A DNA stretch of 17,990 nt from PALSA-607 sp036510735 (GTDB lineage: Bacteria > Actinomycetota > Actinomycetes > Acidothermales > Acidothermaceae). Positions 1 to 7,487 of this stretch are shown piece by piece (positions within the stretch are counted from its first letter, which is position 1; every line of letters begins with the position of its first letter). Location: positions 1 through 17,990 of the forward strand of contig DATCDK010000094.1 of the NCBI GenBank assembly GCA_036510735.1. Direction: 5' to 3'. Position numbers and translations under genes: made by a program. Below the pieces are notes generated by a model. That model had not been told where the DNA came from, made no database searches, and saw only the letters and a program-made list of their open reading frames with translations.

Positions 1-216
1 CATCCCCGGCTGCGCATGCGGCATGCGCGCTTCGTCATCGACGAGGCCGCGCGAGACGCCTGGCTGCGGCACATGCGGACGTCGCTGGACGAGCTGGAGG
101 TGGACCCCGCGCTGGACGCGCAGCTGTGGGACTACCTGGTCATGGCGGCCCACAGCCTGCTCAACCGGCCCAGCGGCCCGTCAGCGGGGCAAGACCTGGG
201 TCTCACGCCCCGCTGA
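1..216 (+). CDS. glbO: Truncated haemoglobin, group II (GlbO-like), 3' part
   Basis: This is the C-terminal 71 residues of a globin-like protein; the 5' part lies outside the window. Reading from base 1 gives HPRLRMRHARFVI, then DAWLRHMR and LWDYLVMAAHSLLN. The pattern HPxLRxRH, DAWLxHM and a final helix with MAAHSLxN is typical of group II truncated haemoglobins (GlbO/TrHbN-O family), which bind O2 through haem in actinobacteria. The stop is TGA at 214-216. The tail after the last helix is short and Gly/Pro/Ser-rich. The stop codon lies inside a 13-bp inverted repeat that also forms the end of the convergent ettA gene. I am confident of the family. The exact ligand role (O2 binding, NO or peroxide detoxification) cannot be read from the fragment. 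Confidence 0.85.
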   Translation, partial: HPRLRMRHARFVIDEAARDAWLRHMRTSLDELEVDPALDAQLWDYLVMAAHSLLNRPSGPSAGQDLGLTPR

Positions 217-219
217 CGG
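178..219. terminator. Hairpin between convergent glbO and ettA
   Basis: A perfect 13-bp inverted repeat, CCGTCAGCGGGGC (178-190) and GCCCCGCTGACGG (207-219), contains a smaller inner stem AGAC/GTCT. It overlaps the glbO stop codon and lies 9 bp from the ettA stop at 229. No T-run follows on either strand, as is common in actinobacteria, so it may act as a bidirectional terminator or as an RNA 3'-end stabiliser. Confidence 0.7.
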
Positions 220-228
220 CAGGCCCGG

Positions 229-1899
229 TCAGGTGCGGGTGAGCTTGCGGTAGGTGACCCGGTGCGGGCGGGCGGCTTCGGCGCCGAGACGGTCGATCTT
301 GTTCTTCTCGTAGGCCTCGAAGTTGCCCTCGAACCAGAACCAGTTGGCCCCGCCTTCCCAGGCCAGGATGTGGGTGGCGATCCGGTCCAGGAACCACCGG
401 TCGTGCGAGGTGATCACCGCGCAGCCGGGGAAGTCGAGCAGCGCGTTCTCCAGTGAGGAAAGCGTCTCGACGTCCAGGTCGTTGGTCGGCTCGTCCAGCA
501 ACAACAAGTTGCCGCCTTGCTTCAAGGTCAGCGCGAGGTTCAGTCGGTTGCGCTCGCCACCAGACAGGACGCCGGTTGGCTTCTGTTGATCGGGACCCTT
601 GAAGCCGAAGGCCGATACGTAGGCGCGGCTCGGCATCTCGACGTGGCCCACCTTGATGTAGTCGAGCCCGTCGGACACGACCTCCCAAAGGTTCTTCTTC
701 GGGTCGAGGCCCGAGCGGCTCTGGTCGACGTAGGAGATGGTGACCGTTTCGCCGATCTTGATAGTGCCCGCGTCAGGCTGCTCCTCGCCGATCAGCATCT
801 TGAACAGCGTCGTCTTGCCGGTGCCGTTCGGGCCGATCACACCCACAATTCCGTTACGCGGCAGCGAAAAAGAGAGACCCTCCATCAGAAGTTTCTCATC
901 GAAGCCCTTGGTCAACCCTGATGTCTCGACCACGATGTTGCCGAGGCGAGGGCCGGGCGGAATCTGGATCTCGTCGAAGTCGAGCTTCTTGTACTTGTCG
1001 GCCTCGGTGGCCATCTCTTCGTAGCGATCGAGACGTGCCTTGCTCTTCGCCTGCCGCGCCTTCGGGTTCGACCGCACCCATTCGAGTTCGTCCTCGAGCC
1101 GCTTGCGCATCTTCTGGTCTTTCGCGCCCTCAACCTTGATGCGAGCGGCCTTGGCCTCGAGGTAGGTCGTGTAGTTGCCCTCGTACGGATACGTGCGGCC
1201 GCGGTCGATCTCGAGGATCCACTCCGCCACGTTCTCCAAGAAGTACCTGTCGTGGGTGACCGCGACGACAGTGCCCGGGTACTTCTCGAGGTGCTGCTCG
1301 AGCCAGAGCACGCTCTCGGCATCGAGATGGTTGGTCGGCTCGTCGAGGAGCAAGAGGTCGGGCTGCTGCAAGAGCAGCTTGCATAGCGCGACTCGACGGC
1401 GTTCACCGCCGGACAGCACGCTGACGTCGGCGTCGGGCGGCGGGCAGCGCAATGCATCCATGGCCTGCTCGAGTTGGGCATCGAGATCCCAGGCGTTGCG
1501 GTGGTCGAGTTGCGCCTGCAACTCCCCCATCTCGGCCAGCAGGGTGTCGTAGTCGGCGTCCGGGCTGCCGAGTTCTTCGGAGACCTGGTTGAACCGCGCC
1601 ATCAGGGCCATCGTCGCGGCGACGCCGTCCTCGACATTGCCGAGAACGGTCTTGGTGTCGTCGAGCTTCGGCTCCTGGTCGAGGATCCCGACGGTGAAGC
1701 CCGGCGTCATATACGCCTCGCCGTTGCTCGGCTGCTCGACGCCCGCCATGATGCGCAGCACGCTCGACTTGCCCGCGCCGTTAGGTCCTACGACACCGAT
1801 CTTGGCGCCGGGCAGGAACGACAAAGTGACGTCGTCGAGGATGACCTTCTCGCCGTACGCCTTGCGGGCTTTTCTGAAGACATAAATGAATTCGGGCAC
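229..1899 (-). CDS. ettA: Energy-dependent translational throttle protein EttA (ABC-F ATPase)
   Basis: This 556-residue soluble protein has two ABC ATPase domains and no membrane segments. Walker A motifs are GPNGAGKS (38-45) and GPNGTGKT (356-363). ABC signatures LSGGE are at 162-166 and 445-449, each followed by a LLLLDEPTN Walker B. A charged linker at about 244-310 joins the domains (P-site tRNA interaction motif of ABC-F proteins), and an insertion at about 90-140 matches the EttA arm. The N-terminus MPEFIYVFRKARK and the C-terminal WFWFEGNFEAYEKNK block are characteristic of EttA rather than Uup or antibiotic-resistance ABC-F proteins. The family binds the ribosomal E site and couples the first elongation step to the ATP/ADP ratio. 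The start is GTG at 1899. Length is normal for the family. It is separated from the upstream AIM24 unit by a nested hairpin, so it is probably transcribed alone. Confidence 0.95.
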   Translation of the reverse strand: MPEFIYVFRKARKAYGEKVILDDVTLSFLPGAKIGVVGPNGAGKSSVLRIMAGVEQPSNGEAYMTPGFTVGILDQEPKLDDTKTVLGNVEDGVAATMALMARFNQVSEELGSPDADYDTLLAEMGELQAQLDHRNAWDLDAQLEQAMDALRCPPPDADVSVLSGGERRRVALCKLLLQQPDLLLLDEPTNHLDAESVLWLEQHLEKYPGTVVAVTHDRYFLENVAEWILEIDRGRTYPYEGNYTTYLEAKAARIKVEGAKDQKMRKRLEDELEWVRSNPKARQAKSKARLDRYEEMATEADKYKKLDFDEIQIPPGPRLGNIVVETSGLTKGFDEKLLMEGLSFSLPRNGIVGVIGPNGTGKTTLFKMLIGEEQPDAGTIKIGETVTISYVDQSRSGLDPKKNLWEVVSDGLDYIKVGHVEMPSRAYVSAFGFKGPDQQKPTGVLSGGERNRLNLALTLKQGGNLLLLDEPTNDLDVETLSSLENALLDFPGCAVITSHDRWFLDRIATHILAWEGGANWFWFEGNFEAYEKNKIDRLGAEAARPHRVTYRKLTRT

Positions 1900-1907
1900 G
1901 GTGGAGA

Positions 1908-1913
1908 AGTCTA
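1908..1913 (-). promoter_or_regulatory. Possible -10 element of ettA, near-leaderless start
   Basis: On the minus strand TAGACT matches the actinobacterial -10 form TAnnnT and lies 8 nt before the GTG start of ettA. Transcription would then begin at or next to the start codon. No convincing Shine-Dalgarno sequence precedes the GTG, and no good -35 is seen. This is inference from spacing only. Confidence 0.3.
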
Positions 1914-1957
1914 CGGGACGTCGAGCAGCCCCCCGTTACGTGCACCTAGCCGCAACT

Positions 1958-1999
1958 TGTCAGCTCGTCCACGCTTTCTTGAGCGTGCAGAAGCTGACA
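1958..1999 (-). terminator. Nested hairpin after the AIM24 unit, before ettA
   Basis: The outer stem is TGTCAGCT (1958-1965) with AGCTGACA (1992-1999). The inner stem is CACGCT (1970-1975) with AGCGTG (1982-1987), closed by a 6-nt loop. It starts 17 bp past the stop codon of the small Pro/Gln-rich gene and upstream of the ettA start, which fits a transcription terminator separating the two units. Confidence 0.65.
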
Positions 2000-2015
2000 G
2001 CTTGCAGGTCTGGTG

Positions 2016-2369
2016 CTACATGTCGTCGAGCGTGAAGTTTCCTGCGGTTGGCGCGGTACCACTCGCCGGCGGCGGCGTGTAGGGCTGGCCGGGAGCCGCT
2101 GGCTGCTGGTACGGAGCCGCTGGCTGTTGATAGGGCGCCGGCTGGGCGGCCGCTGCCTGTGCTGCTTGCGCGAGGGCGGTGTCGACCGCGACGAGTGCGG
2201 CGACGGTGGCCTCATGGTCGCCGCCCTGCCGCTGCTCGCGATAGAACGCTTCACCCAACGCCTTGTACAGCTCGGATTCGGAGCGACCCTGCTGGAAGGC
2301 GCCGACCTTTGCTTGCCCCTGTGCCATCGCCGCTGTTGCGGACGCCTTGGCCTTGTCGAGAAGTCCCAT
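2016..2369 (-). CDS. Small Pro/Gln/Ala-rich protein downstream of the AIM24 gene
   Basis: This 117-residue protein has no function I recognise. The N-terminal half (to about residue 75) is helical and charged, beginning MGLLDKAKASATAAMAQGQ and containing ELYKALGEAFYREQR. The C-terminal half is low complexity, with two copies of PYQQPAA followed by a Pro-rich stretch and a terminal FTLDDM. The two copies are encoded by a 21-bp tandem duplication (2092-2133). There is no signal peptide or membrane segment. The start ATG is 8 bp after the AIM24 stop, and its ribosome binding site (GGAGGG) overlaps the end of that gene, so the two are almost certainly translated from one mRNA. An accessory or partner role for the AIM24 protein is inference from position only. 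Confidence 0.75.
   Translation of the reverse strand: MGLLDKAKASATAAMAQGQAKVGAFQQGRSESELYKALGEAFYREQRQGGDHEATVAALVAVDTALAQAAQAAAAQPAPYQQPAAPYQQPAAPGQPYTPPPASGTAPTAGNFTLDDM
2092..2133. repeat. 21-bp tandem duplication encoding PYQQPAA twice
   Basis: Two adjacent 21-bp copies (2092-2112 and 2113-2133) share GGAGCCGCTGGCTG and differ at a few bases near their ends. They lie in the disordered tail of the small protein, and the 21-bp unit keeps the reading frame. Confidence 0.8.
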
Positions 2370-2377
2370 GTCCGTTG

Positions 2378-3169
2378 CTACCCTCCGAAGAGACTGCCGA
2401 GCGGGTTGCTGGCCTTTTCATCGTGGCCGAGGTGCGCGTGCTGCACGATCGCGTGGGCCAGCGAGTCGATGGTCATCGACTGGAGTATCGCATTGCCGTC
2501 GCCTTCGAGGGTCGCCAGGTTGAACCCGTTACCCCCGAGCAAACCGGTGACGATTGTCTGCGCGTTGAGGGCACCGACGCGCTCGACGCCGTACTTCAGG
2601 GAGTCCTCGAACGCGACTAAGCAACCGGTGTGCACCTGGATCTTGCCCCCGTACTTCGCCGGGTTGATGTCGATGAAGTTGCCGGCGCCGGCGATCAGCA
2701 CGGTGCCCACACCGCCGAACTTCTGGAGAACGAATCCCTCGCCACCCTTGAAGCCTGCACGCAGACCGCTGAAGGCAATGTCGTTGGTGACGCCGCCTTC
2801 CGCGCAGACGAACGAGTCCTTTTCGGCGAACCACCCTCTGGTGCCGTCAAGTTCGAGCGCCCGCATCTCACCCGGCAGCGTGCCCGCGACACTGACGAGA
2901 CCGGCGCCGCCCCTCGCGGTGAAGTACTGGAACGCGATCGACTCGCCCGCGAGCATCCGCTTGCCGGCGTTCATCGCCATGCCGAGCAGGCCGCCACCCG
3001 CACCGCCCCCGCCAGCTGCCGAACTCTGCGACGCGATGTGGGTTTCGATGCCGACGTTGACCGTCTTCCACAGGAACTTGCCAGCGTCGGCGTAGATGGT
3101 CTGGCCATCGGCAATCTGACAGACGGCCATCTGCATCGCGTTACCGATGATCTTGTGAGACAGAGTCAT
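2378..3169 (-). CDS. AIM24 family protein (TIGR00266 / DUF124-like)
   Basis: This 263-residue protein resembles the bacterial AIM24 family, whose fold is a trimeric beta-barrel-like assembly of unknown biochemical role. Recognisable parts are the start with IIGNAMQMAVCQI, a Gly-rich loop AAGGGGAGGGLLGMAM (51-66), GESIAFQYFTA, a repeated beta pattern with Gly-containing turns, FEGG-like KGGEGFVLQKF, and DINPAKYGGKIQVHTGCLVAFED. No transmembrane segment or signal peptide is seen. The start is ATG at 3169, preceded by GGAGGG at good spacing. It is the first gene of a two-gene unit with the small Pro/Gln-rich protein. Some members carry a transcriptional-regulator annotation, which I do not regard as evidence. 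Family assignment is firm; function is unknown. Confidence 0.88.
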   Translation of the reverse strand: MTLSHKIIGNAMQMAVCQIADGQTIYADAGKFLWKTVNVGIETHIASQSSAAGGGGAGGGLLGMAMNAGKRMLAGESIAFQYFTARGGAGLVSVAGTLPGEMRALELDGTRGWFAEKDSFVCAEGGVTNDIAFSGLRAGFKGGEGFVLQKFGGVGTVLIAGAGNFIDINPAKYGGKIQVHTGCLVAFEDSLKYGVERVGALNAQTIVTGLLGGNGFNLATLEGDGNAILQSMTIDSLAHAIVQHAHLGHDEKASNPLGSLFGG

Positions 3170-3259
3170 TGCGCCGGTCCCTCCACCGAAGAAATCTCAA
3201 CCGTTGGTGAGGGCTCGACGCTACCGATGTTCACCGAAAACGGATAGCTCTCAAATTGG

Positions 3260-3982
3260 TCAAGCCGAGGTCCTGATCTGTTCAAGCGGCGGCGCCGCGC
3301 CAGCCAGTGCGGCGTCGAATCGAGACAGGACGACGTCGACGACCTCCGGAGCAGCGCCGAGAACCTCGGTCACGACGTCTGCGCCCGCATCGTGCAAGCG
3401 ATCCGCCAGCTCGCCCGGTGCCAGCACGTAGGTGGCAATCGCCACCTGCTTTGCGCCGCGCGCCCGCAGATCGGCAACCACGTCGGTGATCGCCGCGGAG
3501 CCCGACGCGAACCCGATCGTGGCACCAAGGCTCGCCGCGACATCGGCCAGTTCGGCGCTCGCCGCTGGATCGGAAGTGCCGACGGCGGCCAGCGCGAGAG
3601 ACATGCCGGGCTCGGCGCCCGCCTCGGCCAACCGCCGACGCAGCAGTTCGAAGAGCAACGGATGCGGTCCGAGCACCTCGGCTTGCCGAATCGCGAGTTG
3701 CGGGTGATCAAGCGCGGCTTGCGACAGCAAACCGGGCAGGTCGACTTTGGCGTGGTAGGCCGCAGTCAATAGCAGTGGGACGACGACAACCTCGTCAACG
3801 CCTTGCCGTGCAAGTGACTCGAGGGCTGCAGGTACAGGCGGGTCAGAGAATCCGAGATGCGCGAGGACGGCGACCAGGCCCGGCCGTTCGGACCTCACCC
3901 GTGCGATCAACGCATCGAGAACTTGTTCGGCGCGTGGGTCCGCACTTCCGTGTGCGACGGCAAGCAGCGCGGGCTCGCTCAT
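3260..3982 (-). CDS. CbiX/SirB-type sirohydrochlorin chelatase
   Basis: The last gene of the sulfate operon encodes 240 residues. The N-terminus LLAVAHGSADPRA has the His-Gly-Ser motif of class II chelatases with its metal-binding His11, and a second conserved His77 lies in VPLLLTAAYHAKVDLP. These proteins insert metal into sirohydrochlorin, here most likely Fe2+ for siroheme. The C-terminal half (about 125-240) looks like a second chelatase-like domain (MSLALAAVGTSDP, YVLAPGELADRL) in which the HGS motif has become VGTS, so only the first half keeps the catalytic His pair. The ATG start (3982) overlaps the cysG stop by four bases, implying coupled translation. Siroheme is the cofactor of the sulfite reductase at the head of the operon. 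A cobaltochelatase role is the alternative, but the neighbours favour iron. Confidence 0.88.
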   Translation of the reverse strand: MSEPALLAVAHGSADPRAEQVLDALIARVRSERPGLVAVLAHLGFSDPPVPAALESLARQGVDEVVVVPLLLTAAYHAKVDLPGLLSQAALDHPQLAIRQAEVLGPHPLLFELLRRRLAEAGAEPGMSLALAAVGTSDPAASAELADVAASLGATIGFASGSAAITDVVADLRARGAKQVAIATYVLAPGELADRLHDAGADVVTEVLGAAPEVVDVVLSRFDAALAGAAPPLEQIRTSA

Positions 3983-5190
3983 GTCGGTTCTCCGGTGCTC
4001 GATTGCGCGAGCAAGTCGTGCATCGTCGCGACGTCGCCAACCACAACTACGGCAGGCGCGCGGACGCCGACCGCCGTTGCGCGGTCGCCGATGGAGTCGA
4101 GAGACCCCGTCGTCGTCCGCTGACCCGGCAGGGTGCCGTTCTCGATCACGGCGACTGGCGTGTTCGGGTCGCGCCCGGCCTTCATGAGTTCCTTCGCGAT
4201 CCGCTCGACACGCGTGGCACCCATCAACAGGACCAACGTTCCTTCGATCGCCGCGAGCTTGGGCCAGTCGAGATCCTCGTGGCCCGTGACAACGGTGAAC
4301 TGACGCGACATCGCACGGTGCGTCAGCGGAATCCCGGCCGCAGCGGGCACCGCGATCGCGCTGGTGACACCGGGTACCACCTCACAGGCCACTCCCGCCC
4401 GCACGAGTGCGAGCAACTCTTCGCCACCGCGGCCGAACACGAAGGGATCGCCGCCCTTCAACCGCACGACGCGTTTTCCTTGCCTGGCAAGAGAAATGAG
4501 CAGGTCATTGATGGCCTCTTGCGGCAGTGTGTGGTTGTCCGGAGCCTTGCCAGCCTCGATGACTTCGACGTCCGGCGCGAGATCGTCGAGCAACGCCCGC
4601 GGACCGAGCCGATCGACGACCACCACGTCGGCGTCGGCCAGCAACCGTCGTCCGCGTACGGTAATCAAGCCGGGATCACCGGGACCGCCCCCGACGAGCG
4701 CAACCGACCCCACGCTCTCGCCAACACGGTGGCGACGCGTCGGCAGTTCGCCGGTCTCGAGCAACAGGCGCACGGCATCACGTACCGCCATCGCCCGGCC
4801 AGGATCACCGCCCGCGTTTACGGCGACGATCAGGTCGTCAATCCGCGCGACGGCCGGAGTCCAAGCGGCGGACGACGACGCCGACGACGCGCGCACGCAC
4901 CACACCCGCGCCGCGTCGGCATCGGCGGCAACCCGCGAGTCGACATCGTCATCACCGGTACAGGCATGAACCAGCCACATCGCGTCGAGATCGGCCGTCG
5001 CGTACCCGCGTCGCCTCAATGTGATGCGGTCGTCGCCAGCCAGCGCGTCGTCAACGGCCGGCGCGACAACCGTGACCAGCGCACCTGCATCTGCCAAGCC
5101 GATCGCACGACGAGTGCCAACCGGTCCCGCCCCGACGACCAGCACCGCCCGCCCAGCGACATCGAGAAGCAGCGGGTAGCCGGCGTTCAT
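3979..5190 (-). CDS. cysG: Siroheme synthase: precorrin-2 dehydrogenase fused to uroporphyrinogen-III C-methyltransferase
   Basis: This 403-residue bifunctional enzyme makes sirohydrochlorin from uroporphyrinogen III. Residues 1 to about 150 form the NAD-dependent precorrin-2 dehydrogenase domain, with the Rossmann motif VVGAGPVGTRR (18-28) and the later LIVAVNAGGDPGRAMAVRD segment. Residues from about 163 form the SAM-dependent methyltransferase, with VALVGGGPGDPGLIT, RLKGGDPFVFGRGGEE (242-257) and VVPGVTSAIAVPAAAGIPLTHR. It is a little shorter than enterobacterial CysG (about 457 residues). The order is the usual one, dehydrogenase first. The ATG at 5190 overlaps the cysN stop (ATGA), and its own stop overlaps the downstream chelatase start. 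A separate chelatase gene follows, so iron insertion need not depend on the CysG dehydrogenase domain. Confidence 0.93.
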   Translation of the reverse strand: MNAGYPLLLDVAGRAVLVVGAGPVGTRRAIGLADAGALVTVVAPAVDDALAGDDRITLRRRGYATADLDAMWLVHACTGDDDVDSRVAADADAARVWCVRASSASSSAAWTPAVARIDDLIVAVNAGGDPGRAMAVRDAVRLLLETGELPTRRHRVGESVGSVALVGGGPGDPGLITVRGRRLLADADVVVVDRLGPRALLDDLAPDVEVIEAGKAPDNHTLPQEAINDLLISLARQGKRVVRLKGGDPFVFGRGGEELLALVRAGVACEVVPGVTSAIAVPAAAGIPLTHRAMSRQFTVVTGHEDLDWPKLAAIEGTLVLLMGATRVERIAKELMKAGRDPNTPVAVIENGTLPGQRTTTGSLDSIGDRATAVGVRAPAVVVVGDVATMHDLLAQSSTGEPT

Positions 5191-6530
5191 GACGTCTCGC
5201 CACCAGGAGTGTTTGAGGACGTCCGCCGGATCGGGTCGCCGACCAAGCCGGCCGCAAGCGTCTGCCCGTCGTGCTCGTCGATGACGAGGAAGCTGCCAGT
5301 CAACCGGTCGTCGGCGTAGTCGTCGACGCAGAGCGGGCCAGCCACTCGCAGAGTCACGCCACCGATCTCGTTTAGCCCGAGCGAATCGGCGGCATCGTGC
5401 TCAAGTGTGACGACGTCGAGCCGGTGGTTCACGCTTGCCACAACCGCTTTGACGACCTTCGTCGTGTGCTTGATCAGCACCCGATCGCCGGCGTTGAGCC
5501 GACGATCCGACAGCTGGCAGATCGTCGCGTCGAACTCGCGGACGACGCGTGGTTCCTGGCGGGGATGCACGATGAGATCGCCTCGGCCGACATCGATGTC
5601 GTCGGCCAGCCGCACGACGACGGACTGCGGCGCATGCGCCAGCGCCACCTCACCGTCGAACGTGTCGATCCCAACGATGGTCGTACGCACGCCCGACGGC
5701 ATGATGACCACGACGTCGTCGATCTCGATGACACCCGACGCGAGTTGCCCTGCATACCCGCGGTACTCCGTCGACCTGATGACGTACTGAATCGGCAATC
5801 GAGCCGGCTGGATCCAGGCGTCAAAGCCGACCGGCACCGCCTCGAGATGCTCGAGCAGGGTCGGGCCGGTGTACCAGGGCATCGAGGTCGAACGCTCGAC
5901 GACGTTGTCACCCAGGTGCGCGGAAACCGGGATGACGACGTGGTGGCGGACGCCGAACGCTTCGGCCGCTGTGGCGAATTCATGAGCAATAGCAAGGTAA
6001 GTGGCTTCGTCAAAGTCGACGAGATCCATCTTATTCACAGCAAGAACAAGATGCCGGACGTCGAGCAGTGCGGCCACTGCCAAGTGTCGCCGGGTCTGTT
6101 CGACGATGCCCTTACGCGCATCGATCAAGATGACGACGAGCTCGGCTGTCGATGCGCCGGTCACCATGTTGCGGGTGTACTGGACGTGCCCAGGTGTGTC
6201 TGCGAGCACGAACTTGCGCTTCGACGTCGTGAAGTAGCGGTACGCCACGTCGATCGTGATGCCCTGCTCACGCTCGGCGCGCAGCCCGTCGGTCAGCAGC
6301 GCAAGTTCGACGCCGTCGTTCCCGCGATCACGACTTGCCCGCTCGACGGCTTCGAGGGTGTCGGTGAGCACTGACTTCGAGTCATGCAGCAGCCGGCCGA
6401 CGAGGGTCGACTTGCCGTCATCGACCGAACCGGCCGTCGCAAAGCGCAGCATCTCGACGTCCGGGTCGAGTGCAGGCACCCCAGCAATGACAGTCGAGGC
6501 GAGCATCGCGGCATTGTCTATGACGGACAT
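5187..6530 (-). CDS. cysN: Sulfate adenylyltransferase, GTPase subunit CysN
   Basis: This is the large, regulatory GTPase subunit of ATP sulfurylase, 447 residues long. With CysD it couples GTP hydrolysis to formation of adenosine 5'-phosphosulfate (APS) from ATP and sulfate. It has an EF-Tu-like G domain: GSVDDGKST (34-42), the switch region REQGITIDVAYRYF, DTPGH (111-115) and NKMD (166-169). Beta-barrel domains follow. It ends at EHDGQTLAAGLV and a short tail, without the C-terminal APS kinase domain found in the CysNC fusions of mycobacteria; APS kinase is a separate gene in this operon. The start ATG at 6530 is 3 bp after the cysD stop. The stop overlaps the cysG start by four bases. Confidence 0.95.
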   Translation of the reverse strand: MSVIDNAAMLASTVIAGVPALDPDVEMLRFATAGSVDDGKSTLVGRLLHDSKSVLTDTLEAVERASRDRGNDGVELALLTDGLRAEREQGITIDVAYRYFTTSKRKFVLADTPGHVQYTRNMVTGASTAELVVILIDARKGIVEQTRRHLAVAALLDVRHLVLAVNKMDLVDFDEATYLAIAHEFATAAEAFGVRHHVVIPVSAHLGDNVVERSTSMPWYTGPTLLEHLEAVPVGFDAWIQPARLPIQYVIRSTEYRGYAGQLASGVIEIDDVVVIMPSGVRTTIVGIDTFDGEVALAHAPQSVVVRLADDIDVGRGDLIVHPRQEPRVVREFDATICQLSDRRLNAGDRVLIKHTTKVVKAVVASVNHRLDVVTLEHDAADSLGLNEIGGVTLRVAGPLCVDDYADDRLTGSFLVIDEHDGQTLAAGLVGDPIRRTSSNTPGGETS

Positions 6531-6533
6531 TTC

Positions 6534-7487
6534 CTAGAAGTAACCTTCCCGCTTGCGATCCTCCATCGCCGCCTCCGATGCCTTGTCGTCGGCACGGGTC
6601 GCGCCACGCTCGGTGATCGTGGCGACCGCGATCTCGTTGATGACCTGGGCGACGTCGCGCGCATCGGACTCGACCGCGCCCGTGCAGCTCATGTCGCCGA
6701 TCGTGCGGTAGCGCACGGTCTTCGTCTCGGTCGGTTCGCCGGCTTTCGGGCAGCCCCACTCCCCCGCGGTCAGCCACATACCGGACCGCAGGAACACGTC
6801 GCGCTGGTGAGCGAGATAGATCGCCGGCAGCTCGATCGACTCCCGCTCGACGTACTGCCAGACGTCGAGCTCTGTCCAGTTCGACAGCGGAAAGACGCGC
6901 ACGTGCTCGCCGGGCTTGTGGCGACCGTTGTACAGGTTCCACAGCTCGGGACGTTGCCGTCGCGGGTCCCATTGACCGAACTCGTCGCGCAGGCTGAAGA
7001 TGCGTTCCTTCGCCCGCGCCTTCTCCTCGTCACGGCGGCCGCCGCCGAACACCGCGTCGAACCGGTTGTTGACGATGCCGTCGAGCAACGGCACCGTCTG
7101 CAACGGATTGCGGGTGCCGTCAGAGCGGTCGCGCAGCCGGCCGTCGTCGATGTAGTCCTGGACCTTCATCACGAGAAGCCGCAACCCGAACCGTTCGACA
7201 ACATCGTCGCGGTAGGTCATGACCTCGGGGAAGTTGTGTCCCGTGTCGACGTGCATCAGCGGGAACGGCACGGGCGCTGGCCAGAAAGCCTTGCGGGCAA
7301 GGTGCAGCATCACGACGGAGTCCTTGCCGCCGGAGAAGAGCAGCACTGGCCGCTCGAACTCCGCAGCAACCTCGCGGATGATGTGAATGCCCTCGGACTC
7401 GAGCACGTCGAGGTGCGGCAACCGCAGCACACCGTTGGTCTCGGCTGTTGGCTGCGGCTTGAAGACGCTGCCGTCAACGGTGGTCAT
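6534..7487 (-). CDS. cysD: Sulfate adenylyltransferase, catalytic subunit CysD
   Basis: This 317-residue PP-loop ATP pyrophosphatase is the catalytic subunit of ATP sulfurylase. The PP-loop is FSGGKDSVVMLHLARKAF (from residue 51). Other CysD hallmarks are PLMHVDTGHNFPEV, the FGGGRRDEEKARAKER block and FPLSNWTELDVWQY. The C-terminus runs through MSCTGAVES to the highly conserved end EDRKREGYF. Length is normal for the family (about 300 residues). The start ATG overlaps the cysC stop by four bases (7484-7487), and cysN follows after 3 bp, so the subunits are coupled at translation. Confidence 0.96.
   Translation of the reverse strand: MTTVDGSVFKPQPTAETNGVLRLPHLDVLESEGIHIIREVAAEFERPVLLFSGGKDSVVMLHLARKAFWPAPVPFPLMHVDTGHNFPEVMTYRDDVVERFGLRLLVMKVQDYIDDGRLRDRSDGTRNPLQTVPLLDGIVNNRFDAVFGGGRRDEEKARAKERIFSLRDEFGQWDPRRQRPELWNLYNGRHKPGEHVRVFPLSNWTELDVWQYVERESIELPAIYLAHQRDVFLRSGMWLTAGEWGCPKAGEPTETKTVRYRTIGDMSCTGAVESDARDVAQVINEIAVATITERGATRADDKASEAAMEDRKREGYF

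Noticed and set aside
2013..3095. 360-codon open frame on the plus strand over the AIM24 unit
   Set aside because: It is antisense to the AIM24 and small Pro/Gln genes, with composition typical of an opposite-strand shadow.
3775..5319. 514-codon open frame on the plus strand over the siroheme genes
   Set aside because: It is antisense to the clearly identified cysG and chelatase genes, Arg/His-rich, and has no recognisable domain. Long antisense frames are expected at this GC content.
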